Positions 13,452 to 20,056 of a DNA stretch of 20,056 nucleotides are shown here, piece after piece. Under the pieces are notes generated by a model. It saw only the letters and a list, made by a program, of their open reading frames with translations, was not told the DNA's origin and ran no database searches. The position numbers and the translations under genes are program-made. This stretch comes from Pararoseburia sp963661325. Its GTDB lineage: Bacteria; Bacillota; Clostridia; Lachnospirales; Lachnospiraceae. The stretch is taken from NCBI GenBank assembly GCA_963661325.1, contig CAVLBP010000036.1, forward strand, positions 1-20,056, in the 5' to 3' direction. Positions within the stretch are counted from its first letter, which is position 1; every line of letters starts with the position of its first letter.

Positions 13452-15737
13452 ATGAAGTTATACGAACAGGGAGTATATCTGCTCCATGGAACAGAGTTGG
13501 TTGCAGATGGCCCACAGGCACAGGATGAGATCAGACAAAAGACGGGACAAGAGGTCACAAGGGAAGAAGCAGCCAAGCAGACGATGGCATATGGTATCTT
13601 AGAGAGCCATAACACATCCGGCAATATGCAGAATCTACAGATTAAGTTTGATAAACTGACTTCCCATGACATCACTTATGTTGGTATCATCCAGACAGCA
13701 AGAGCATCCGGGCTTGAGAAGTTCCCGATCCCGTATGTGCTGACCAACTGCCACAACAGCCTTTGCGCCGTAGGTGGAACCATCAACGAGGATGATCACA
13801 TGTTTGGACTGACATGTGCCAAAAAGTACGGCGGCATTTATGTACCTCCTCATCAGGCTGTTATCCATCAGTTTGCAAGAGAAATGCTCGCAGGTGGCGG
13901 CAAGATGATCTTGGGATCCGATTCCCATACGAGATACGGTGCTCTTGGAACCATGGCTATGGGCGAGGGTGGACCGGAACTGGTAAAACAGCTTCTGAAC
14001 AAGACTTATGATATTGCAATGCCGGGCGTTGTCGGTGTTTATCTGACCGGCAGTCCTATGAAGGGCGTGGGACCACAGGATATCGCGCTTGCCATTATTG
14101 GCGAAGTTTTCGATAAGGGCTATGTCAAGAATAAAGTCATGGAGTTTGTCGGACCGGGCGTTGCCAACCTCAGCGTAGATTATCGTATCGGCGTAGATGT
14201 CATGACAACAGAGACAACCTGTCTTTCTTCTATCTGGAGAACGGACGACAAGGTGCGTGAGTTTTATGAGATCCACGGCAGAACCGAGGATTTTGCAGAA
14301 CTCAATCCGGGTCAGGTGGCTTACTATGACGGTATGATCGAGATCGATCTGAGCCAGATCAAGCCAATGATCGCTATGCCATTTCACCCGAGCAACACCT
14401 ACACCATCGAGGAACTCAATGCCAACCTCATGGATATTTTAGATGACTGTGAAAAGAGAGCCAAGATCAGCCTGGACGGACAGGTAGACTTCACCTTAAA
14501 GGACAAGGTCAGAAACGGCAGATTGTATGTAGATCAGGGTATCATCGCAGGCTGCGCCGGTGGTGGTTATGAGAATATCACGGATGCAGCAGACATCCTG
14601 CGCGGTGCATCCATCGGACCGGATGAGTTTACACTCAGCGTTTATCCGGCATCCACACCGATCTACATGGAGCTTGTGAAAAATGGCTGTGTGGCAGATC
14701 TGATGGAGACAGGTGCGATCGTCAAGACAGCATTCTGCGGACCATGTTTCGGTGCCGGAGACACCCCAAGCAACAACGGCTTCTCTATCCGCCACTCTAC
14801 AAGAAACTTCCCGAACAGAGAAGGATCCAAGTTACAGAATGGCCAGATCTCATCCGTAGCACTTATGGATGCCCGTTCTATCGCTGCAACCGCGGCAAAT
14901 AAGGGTTATCTGACAGCGGCAACGGATATGGATGTCAACTACACCAAGCCAAAATACTATTTCGATAAAAACATTTATTCTAACCGCGTCTTTGATAGCA
15001 AGGGCGTTGCAGATCCGAATGAGGAGATCAAGTTTGGACCGAATATCAAGGATTGGCCGGCAATGAGCCCATTACCGGAAAATCTTTTCCTCAAGGTCGT
15101 ATCTGAGATCCATGATCCGGTAACAACGACAGATGAACTGATTCCGTCAGGAGAGACATCTTCTTACCGCTCTAATCCTCTTGGATTGGCAGAATTTACA
15201 CTTTCCCGTAAGGATCCGGAATATGTAGGCCGTGCCAAGGAGATCCAGAAAGCACAGAAGGCATTGGAAGCCGGAGAATGTGCCGGACAGGCAGTACCGG
15301 AACTGCGTGAGATCGTGCATACTGTGAAAAAGACCTTCTCGGATGTAAACCATGACAACTTTGGCGTAGGATCTACTATTTTTGCCGTAAAACCGGGCGA
15401 TGGTTCTGCAAGAGAACAGGCTGCATCCTGCCAGAAGGTATTGGGCGGCTGGGCAAATATTGCCAACGAATATGCGACCAAGAGATATCGTTCCAACCTG
15501 ATCAACTGGGGCATGCTCCCATTCCTGATCCCGGCAGGCGATCTTCCGTTCAAGAACGGAGATTACCTCTTTGTTCCGGCGATCCGCCGGGCGATCATCG
15601 ATAAGACAGAAGAAATTCAGGCATATGTGGTAAAGGATGGACAGATGTATCCGTTTACACTGCAGCTGGGTGCTCTGACAGATGATGAGAGAGACATCAT
15701 CTTAAAGGGATGCTTGATCAACTATTACAGAGGTTAA
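13452..15737 (+). CDS. aconitase-superfamily hydratase (YbhJ-like), substrate unknown
   Basis: A 761-residue iron-sulfur hydratase of the aconitase superfamily, closest in my recollection to E. coli YbhJ, an uncharacterised putative hydratase. Superfamily features are GSDSHT at 155-160, the three [4Fe-4S] cluster cysteines Cys368 (GCAGGG) and Cys429/Cys432 (FCGPCFG) with spacing like that of aconitase, STRNFPNREGS as the variant of the STNRNFPGR segment, and the C-terminal swivel domain with NWGMLPFLIP. The cluster site is intact, so an active dehydratase/isomerase is likely. Strongly conserved stretches such as TNCHNSLCAVGG near 99-110 are not in true aconitases and mark the subfamily. GGAGG at 13441-13445 selects the ATG at 13452 over an in-frame TTG at 13437. 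It ends 6 bases before the AI-2E gene. Confidence 0.88.
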   Translation: MKLYEQGVYLLHGTELVADGPQAQDEIRQKTGQEVTREEAAKQTMAYGILESHNTSGNMQNLQIKFDKLTSHDITYVGIIQTARASGLEKFPIPYVLTNCHNSLCAVGGTINEDDHMFGLTCAKKYGGIYVPPHQAVIHQFAREMLAGGGKMILGSDSHTRYGALGTMAMGEGGPELVKQLLNKTYDIAMPGVVGVYLTGSPMKGVGPQDIALAIIGEVFDKGYVKNKVMEFVGPGVANLSVDYRIGVDVMTTETTCLSSIWRTDDKVREFYEIHGRTEDFAELNPGQVAYYDGMIEIDLSQIKPMIAMPFHPSNTYTIEELNANLMDILDDCEKRAKISLDGQVDFTLKDKVRNGRLYVDQGIIAGCAGGGYENITDAADILRGASIGPDEFTLSVYPASTPIYMELVKNGCVADLMETGAIVKTAFCGPCFGAGDTPSNNGFSIRHSTRNFPNREGSKLQNGQISSVALMDARSIAATAANKGYLTAATDMDVNYTKPKYYFDKNIYSNRVFDSKGVADPNEEIKFGPNIKDWPAMSPLPENLFLKVVSEIHDPVTTTDELIPSGETSSYRSNPLGLAEFTLSRKDPEYVGRAKEIQKAQKALEAGECAGQAVPELREIVHTVKKTFSDVNHDNFGVGSTIFAVKPGDGSAREQAASCQKVLGGWANIANEYATKRYRSNLINWGMLPFLIPAGDLPFKNGDYLFVPAIRRAIIDKTEEIQAYVVKDGQMYPFTLQLGALTDDERDIILKGCLINYYRG

Positions 15738-15743
15738 TGATTT

Positions 15744-17105
15744 ATGGATTTACAAAAACAACCGGGGAGTAATGGCAGAGGGAATGTAAAGCGCATGATG
15801 ACCATCTCTGCGGTGGTCATCTTCACGGCGTGTTGTGTGATCCTGTTCTACTTTGGTGTAGAGCGTTATCAAGGGCTGGGCGAAGGCTGGAGCAAGTTTA
15901 TGAGTGTCTTGCAGTCCATCATCATAGGATTTGGACTTGCCTTTTTGATGAATCCCATCATGGGATTTTTCGAGAGGCACATGTATCCTTTCTTTGAAAA
16001 ACATTGTAAGACAGAAGAAAATGCCAAAAAGACCACGCGCATGATCACATCTTTGATCGCACTGGTCATTGTGGTTGGCATTATCGTCTTATTCTTTGTC
16101 GCGATCATACCGCAGTTGTACCAGACCATCCATTATCTGGTCACCCATATCAACGAACAGATCGATGGAGTCTTAGACTGGGCAAACCAGATCACCGGCG
16201 GGCGCTATGAAAAAAATATCATGAGTGCCAAGGGCAGCAATCTTGACAAGGCGATCGACAAGGGCGTCAAATGGCTGGAAAATTACATAGATGTGAGTAC
16301 TAAGGAACTGATTTCCATGGCGGTCAATGGTGCGCTTAGTGTGGGCAGATTGTTGGTTAACTGCATTATTGGTATCATCGTATCGGTCTATGTGCTTTGC
16401 AGCAAGGAGACATTTAAGGGACAGACCAAGAAACTGATCTATGGTATTTTCCGTGCAGATCATGCCAATGTCATCCTGGAAGTCGGCAGAAAGACCAGAG
16501 ACATCTTCTATGGATTTATCATAGGAAAGATCATCGATTCCGCTATTATTGGTGTGATCTGTTATGTATGTATGCTGATCTTCAAGATGCCGTATCCGCT
16601 TTTGGTATCCATCATCATCGGCGTGACCAATATCATACCGGTATTTGGACCATATATTGGGGCTTTGCCGACCGTTATCATCATCTTCTTGACAGAGCCG
16701 ATGCAGGGAATTTACTTCCTCATCTTTATCATCGTATTGCAGCAGATTGATGGAAATATCATCGGACCTAAGATTCTGGGCGACTCTACCGGACTTTCTT
16801 CTTTCTGGGTTGTTGTTGCCATTGTTGTTGGCGGCGGTCTGTTTGGATTTGCAGGTATGCTCTTTGGTGTTCCGACCATGGCGCTCATCTACTATCTGGT
16901 GGGACGTTTTTCCAAACACATGTTGAGAAAACGGGATCTGCCCGAGGAGACAGCCGACTATATCAATATGGAAAGAGTCAACGAAGCAGATCATTCCCTG
17001 GTAGAACATACCAAGGAATACGAGGAACAATCGCATGTAAATGTCAATGTTTTCTCTAAAAAGAAGAAAAAGCAGTCTTCTGAAAAAGAAGAAATAAAAG
17101 AATAG
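15744..17105 (+). CDS. AI-2E/PerM-family membrane transporter
   Basis: A 453-residue integral membrane protein of the AI-2E family (PF01594, formerly UPF0118); members include the Bacillus antiporter-like proteins and E. coli PerM/TqsA. Hydrophobic segments lie at about 15-34, 46-70, 95-115 and 190-218, with a run of four between about 250 and 390. The signature region near 290-310 (GVTNIIPVFGPYIGALP) is characteristic. The soluble loop at about 120-185 between the third and fourth segments is also typical. The C-terminal 60 residues are charged and end in a lysine/glutamate-rich tail (KKKKKQ), probably cytoplasmic. AGAGG at 15730-15734 overlaps the end of the hydratase gene, so the two are probably translated together. 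The substrate is unknown; autoinducer-2 export and sodium-proton exchange are both reported in the family. Confidence 0.92.
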   Translation: MDLQKQPGSNGRGNVKRMMTISAVVIFTACCVILFYFGVERYQGLGEGWSKFMSVLQSIIIGFGLAFLMNPIMGFFERHMYPFFEKHCKTEENAKKTTRMITSLIALVIVVGIIVLFFVAIIPQLYQTIHYLVTHINEQIDGVLDWANQITGGRYEKNIMSAKGSNLDKAIDKGVKWLENYIDVSTKELISMAVNGALSVGRLLVNCIIGIIVSVYVLCSKETFKGQTKKLIYGIFRADHANVILEVGRKTRDIFYGFIIGKIIDSAIIGVICYVCMLIFKMPYPLLVSIIIGVTNIIPVFGPYIGALPTVIIIFLTEPMQGIYFLIFIIVLQQIDGNIIGPKILGDSTGLSSFWVVVAIVVGGGLFGFAGMLFGVPTMALIYYLVGRFSKHMLRKRDLPEETADYINMERVNEADHSLVEHTKEYEEQSHVNVNVFSKKKKKQSSEKEEIKE

Positions 17106-17114
17106 ATCAATGAG

Positions 17115-17150
17115 AAGGACAGTTTCAAAAGCAAAGGAACTGTCCTTTTT
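17115..17150 (+). terminator. intrinsic terminator after the AI-2E gene
   Basis: AAGGACAGTT at 17115-17124 pairs perfectly with AACTGTCCTT at 17138-17147 (10 pairs, 13-base loop), with a T run to 17150. It closes the transcription unit starting at 12553. Confidence 0.93.
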
Positions 17151-17232
17151 ATGTGATAGGAAATTCCGTGGCACATTCTTTTGTATTGCTAAAAAATGGC
17201 AGGATTTTCACAGATTTGTCAGACAAATATTT

Positions 17233-17261
17233 TTGACATGTCATGTGCCCTATGATACACT
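17233..17261 (+). promoter_or_regulatory. extended -10 promoter for the AAA+ ATPase gene
   Basis: A consensus TTGACA at 17233-17238 is followed after 17 bases by TACACT at 17256-17261, with TGA before the -10 box (extended -10). The predicted start is near 17268, giving a leader of about 56 bases. Confidence 0.75.
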
Positions 17262-17323
17262 AAAACTGTATATTTATAGCTTGAGATAAGAGCATATCAG
17301 GATACTTTTTTGAGGTAAGAACG

Positions 17324-20056
17324 TTGGATAAGAACGAGTTTAAGACAAAATACGACGAGATCAAACAACTGATAAAAGAAGGGCGCACAGACGAGGCTCT
17401 GGATATTGTGGAGAGCACCAACTGGCGCAAGGTGCACAATGTCAATGCACTGGTCAAGGCAAGTGAAGTCTGCGAGGAGGCAGGTCGTCTGGACGAGGCG
17501 CGGGAACTTCTTTATATAGCGCACGACCGCTCACCGATCGGCAGGATGATCATTTATCATCTGGCGATCCTGTGTGTGAAGTTGGGTGATCTGGAAGAGG
17601 CGAAGGGATTCTATGATGAATTTGTAGAGATCGCGCCGCATGATAGTCTCAAATATATCATCAAGTACCAGATCAACAAGGCAAAAGGTGCCGATTATAC
17701 GACATTGATCGGTATTTTGGAAGAGTTAAAAGAGCATGATTTCTTGGAGGAGTGGGCATATGAACTTGCTTATCTCTATCACAAGACCATGCAGGTAGAC
17801 AAGTGTATTGATCTGTGCGATGAGATCATCCTTTGGTTTGGTGACGGCCCCTATGTGGAGCGTGCCCTTGAGATGAAGATGATCTATCAGCCGCTCGATA
17901 AGATGCAGGAGGACAAGTACCGGCATTTTCAGCAGCGTCGCGATGGCGTGACGGAGATCCGTGCCAATGAGATCCTCCATTCCGGAGAGATCGTGCATGA
18001 GACTATGGCGATCCCGCAGGTAGAGTTACCGGCGGAGCGCTTCAACACGGTCAATTTACAGGCGGAGATCAAAAAGAATATCGATGAGATCATGCGTGCG
18101 ACAGAGGCAGAGGCTGTTTCCGAGAATATGGAAAATATCAAGACTCTGGTTGAGGAGATCCCGTATCTTCAGGTCAACGAACAGAGTGATGCCATTGCGG
18201 AAGAACAAAAGCAGGCAAAGCAGAATTTGGATGAGTCCTTAAAGGATACCTTCAATGAGTATCTTGCCGAGGAATACGATGGACAGATCAGTCTGCTCGT
18301 ACCGGAATCCAAAGAGGTCGAGCAGCAGGTAGACGGTCAGATGACCATTGAAGATGTCATGGAGGAATGGGAAAAGACCAGACGTGCAGCAGAGGCAGCA
18401 TTGCAGGAGGCAGAACAGCAAAAACTGGAGTCTGCCAAGAATATTGCCCTCAAAGAAGCATCCCAGATCATGGATCGTCTGGAAGAAGCGATCCCGAAGT
18501 TAGATGCCGGCGCAACACCGACAGATCTTTTAAAAGAAGAATATATGGCAAAGCAGGATGAGGCTCCGTCCGAGCCGGTCGCAGACCAGACAGAGGATCC
18601 GGCACCGGCGGTATTTCAGATCCCAAAGGTGGCAGCAGATGGCATCATGGGTGTTGGTCTGGAGATTCCGGTCGTAGATCCTGCAAGTGCGCATATCATT
18701 AAAGGGGAAGAGAGCCCGGAGGCTCCTTCTATCGTCAAGTCTGTAGAACCGGACGCCAGCGAAGAGTGGCATCCGCCGGTTCTGGAAGACCAGGACGAAA
18801 AAGCAGATCCTGCGCAGGAAGCGTCCCTGCCTAAGGAAGCAGATTTGGAGGAAGTGACAGACGTGGATTATAAAGAGGCAAGCAAGATCGTTGCCGATGT
18901 CAATGACATGTTACAGCAGGAAATTGACAGGATCATGGCAAACGAGGGACAGGAAGAGGTCAGACACTTAGAGGAAGAAACGCTTGCATCCGAGGTGGCA
19001 GAAGAGATTGCCCCAGATGTAGAGGAAGAAGATCTGCCGGAGATCACATTGCCGGAAGATTTACAGGAGTTTGTAGCAGAGGCAGAAGTGGCAGAGCCGG
19101 AAGTCAGCCCACAGGAGACAGAGGTAGAGACTGCCGAGGAATCTGTCAGCCCGGCAGAGGAAGTGACAGAGAAAACACCGGAAGAAGTTAGGCCGGATCA
19201 GAGCGAAGAAGTGGCGGAAGAAGCAATGCCGGATCAGGGCGAAGTGATAGCGGAAGAAGCAATGCCGAGCCAGGAGCCGCTGCCTGAGATAGCGGATGTG
19301 GAATTAGATCCGGAAGAGATGGCAGAACTGCTGGATGAGAATGTCTTTGAGCGCGCCATCAGCGATGAGATGCCGGAGTTGACCCTATCCGAGGAGGAGA
19401 AGGAGATCTTTTCTTACTTTATGCCGATCAATGGTATGGAAAATACCATCTGTCAGGCATTGACAGGGGTGCGTTATCGTCTGGAAAATAAAAAGAATTC
19501 TGCGAGCGGCAATATCATCATTCAGGGCGGTGTCGGCAGTGGAAAGACTATGCTGGCATCCAATCTGATCAAGGTATTGCAGATTGAGACAGACAAACTA
19601 ACAGGCAATGTCGGCAAGATCGATGCAGAGCAGTTAAATAAAAAAGATGTGGCACTGGTACTTTCCAAGGTATCCGGTGGATGCCTGATCATTGAGGGAG
19701 CAGGCAGACTGAGTGAGCGTACCCAGGAGACTATGCGCCAGTTGATGTCGCAGGATAATTGCGATGTTCTGGTTCTCATGGAAGATCAGAAAAACCGCAT
19801 TGATAAGATGCTTTCTCACAACAGTGCGTTTGCAGCCATGTTTACCGAAAAGATCACCATTCCGATCTTTACCATAGACGAACTGGTCAATTTTGGTAAG
19901 GTTTATGCCTTGGAAGAGGGCTATGTTGTAGATGAAATGGCGATCCTTGCCATGTACAACCGCATCAATCTGATCCAGCGCGTAGACCATCCGACTTCTC
20001 TGATCGAGGTGCGCGATATAATGGAATCCGCCATTGACAAAGCAGAAAAAGGCGGT
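17324..20056 (+). CDS. large TPR / acidic linker / AAA+ ATPase protein (3' end beyond window)
   Basis: An uncharacterised protein, open for 911 codons to the window edge without a stop. The start is TTG at 17324, chosen because GAGG at 17312-17315 lies eight bases upstream; the next in-frame ATG is over 200 bases later. Residues 1 to about 200 are helical with TPR-like units (for example AGRLDEARELLYIA and LGDLEEAKGFYDEF). Residues about 230-400 are charged and helical, including QMTIEDVMEEWEKTR. Residues about 400-690 are extremely acidic, proline-bearing and probably disordered, with a short tandem repeat. The C-terminal domain has a Walker A GGVGSGKT at 735-742, a Walker B-like CLIIEG at 787-792 (Glu791), and a later sensor-like strand (DVLVLMEDQ), in the manner of CbxX/SpoVK-type AAA+ ATPases. 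No signal peptide or membrane segment is visible. It has its own promoter. The partner or process is unknown. Confidence 0.8.
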   Translation, partial: MDKNEFKTKYDEIKQLIKEGRTDEALDIVESTNWRKVHNVNALVKASEVCEEAGRLDEARELLYIAHDRSPIGRMIIYHLAILCVKLGDLEEAKGFYDEFVEIAPHDSLKYIIKYQINKAKGADYTTLIGILEELKEHDFLEEWAYELAYLYHKTMQVDKCIDLCDEIILWFGDGPYVERALEMKMIYQPLDKMQEDKYRHFQQRRDGVTEIRANEILHSGEIVHETMAIPQVELPAERFNTVNLQAEIKKNIDEIMRATEAEAVSENMENIKTLVEEIPYLQVNEQSDAIAEEQKQAKQNLDESLKDTFNEYLAEEYDGQISLLVPESKEVEQQVDGQMTIEDVMEEWEKTRRAAEAALQEAEQQKLESAKNIALKEASQIMDRLEEAIPKLDAGATPTDLLKEEYMAKQDEAPSEPVADQTEDPAPAVFQIPKVAADGIMGVGLEIPVVDPASAHIIKGEESPEAPSIVKSVEPDASEEWHPPVLEDQDEKADPAQEASLPKEADLEEVTDVDYKEASKIVADVNDMLQQEIDRIMANEGQEEVRHLEEETLASEVAEEIAPDVEEEDLPEITLPEDLQEFVAEAEVAEPEVSPQETEVETAEESVSPAEEVTEKTPEEVRPDQSEEVAEEAMPDQGEVIAEEAMPSQEPLPEIADVELDPEEMAELLDENVFERAISDEMPELTLSEEEKEIFSYFMPINGMENTICQALTGVRYRLENKKNSASGNIIIQGGVGSGKTMLASNLIKVLQIETDKLTGNVGKIDAEQLNKKDVALVLSKVSGGCLIIEGAGRLSERTQETMRQLMSQDNCDVLVLMEDQKNRIDKMLSHNSAFAAMFTEKITIPIFTIDELVNFGKVYALEEGYVVDEMAILAMYNRINLIQRVDHPTSLIEVRDIMESAIDKAEKGG
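19193..19264 (+). repeat. two tandem 36-base units in the acidic region of the AAA+ gene
   Basis: Units 19193-19228 and 19229-19264 share CCGGATCAG at the start and GCGGAAGAAGCAATG at the end. They encode PDQSEEVAEEAM and PDQGEVIAEEAM; a degenerate third unit starts PSQEP. The whole number of codons keeps the frame, pointing to in-frame expansion of a linker. Confidence 0.85.

Noticed and set aside
13635..14387. Minus-strand ORF (250 codons) opposite the hydratase gene
   Set aside because: The hydratase motifs are intact in the + frame, and the antisense product shows no domain.
16173..17174. Long minus-strand ORF (333 codons) opposite the AI-2E gene
   Set aside because: It is the shadow of a clear membrane-protein gene; the product is low-complexity, rich in His/Asp/Asn, and has no ribosome binding site or family resemblance.
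19193..19264. CRISPR-like repeat
   Set aside because: The units abut without spacers and are in frame inside a coding gene.
17324..20056. dnaX as the gene after tadA and SRP RNA
   Set aside because: The P-loop protein here has TPR-like and acidic regions and no zinc-binding or tau-like features of DnaX.

Overview
The window looks like a chromosomal segment of an anaerobic Firmicute, most likely a Lachnospiraceae-type clostridium. This is inferred from gene content and gene style: [FeFe]-hydrogenase maturases, a coenzyme-B12-dependent ethanolamine lyase, strong AGGAGG-type ribosome binding sites, a TTG start, and AT-leaning intergenic promoters. All supported genes lie on the + strand. Both ends cut genes: tadA on the left and a large AAA+ ATPase gene on the right.

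Layout. (1) 1-389: 3' part of tadA (tRNA adenosine deaminase). (2) 390-6789: an AT-rich block with a possible 30-residue ORF, a Fic-domain protein with its own promoter, then a four-gene unit of amidohydrolase, eutA, eutB and eutC. The only intrinsic terminator between fic and the amidohydrolase sits 26 bases before the amidohydrolase start, so expression of the eut unit probably requires passing it. (3) 6790-7213: a 424-base stretch without protein genes, holding a consensus promoter, the SRP RNA and two intrinsic terminators. (4) 7214-11374: the [FeFe]-hydrogenase maturation operon, a TM1266-family small protein followed by hydE, hydG and hydF. (5) 11371-12500: a promoter overlapping the hydF stop codon, a yybP-ykoY (Mn2+) riboswitch with a terminator as expression platform, and a CaCA-family cation antiporter. 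(6) 12553-17150: a well-delimited transcription unit with an extended -10 promoter, a coiled-coil protein, an aconitase-superfamily hydratase, an AI-2E/PerM-family membrane protein and a terminator. (7) 17233-20056+: a promoter and a TTG-started protein of at least 911 residues, with TPR-like helices, a very long acidic middle and a C-terminal P-loop ATPase domain.

How the genes work together. TM1266 and HydE/G/F build the H-cluster of [FeFe]-hydrogenase; no hydrogenase structural gene is in view. EutB/EutC split ethanolamine to acetaldehyde and ammonia and EutA reactivates them, but no microcompartment shell genes or acetaldehyde dehydrogenase are present, so this is a minimal lyase unit. 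The adjacent amidohydrolase may supply its substrate (inference). In many Firmicutes tadA lies next to the SRP RNA gene; here the fic-amidohydrolase-eutABC block lies between them, which suggests an insertion. The most interesting leads are that split synteny, possible antitermination control of the eut unit, the amidohydrolase-lyase pairing, the riboswitch-antiporter pair, and the uncharacterised TPR/acidic/AAA+ protein.
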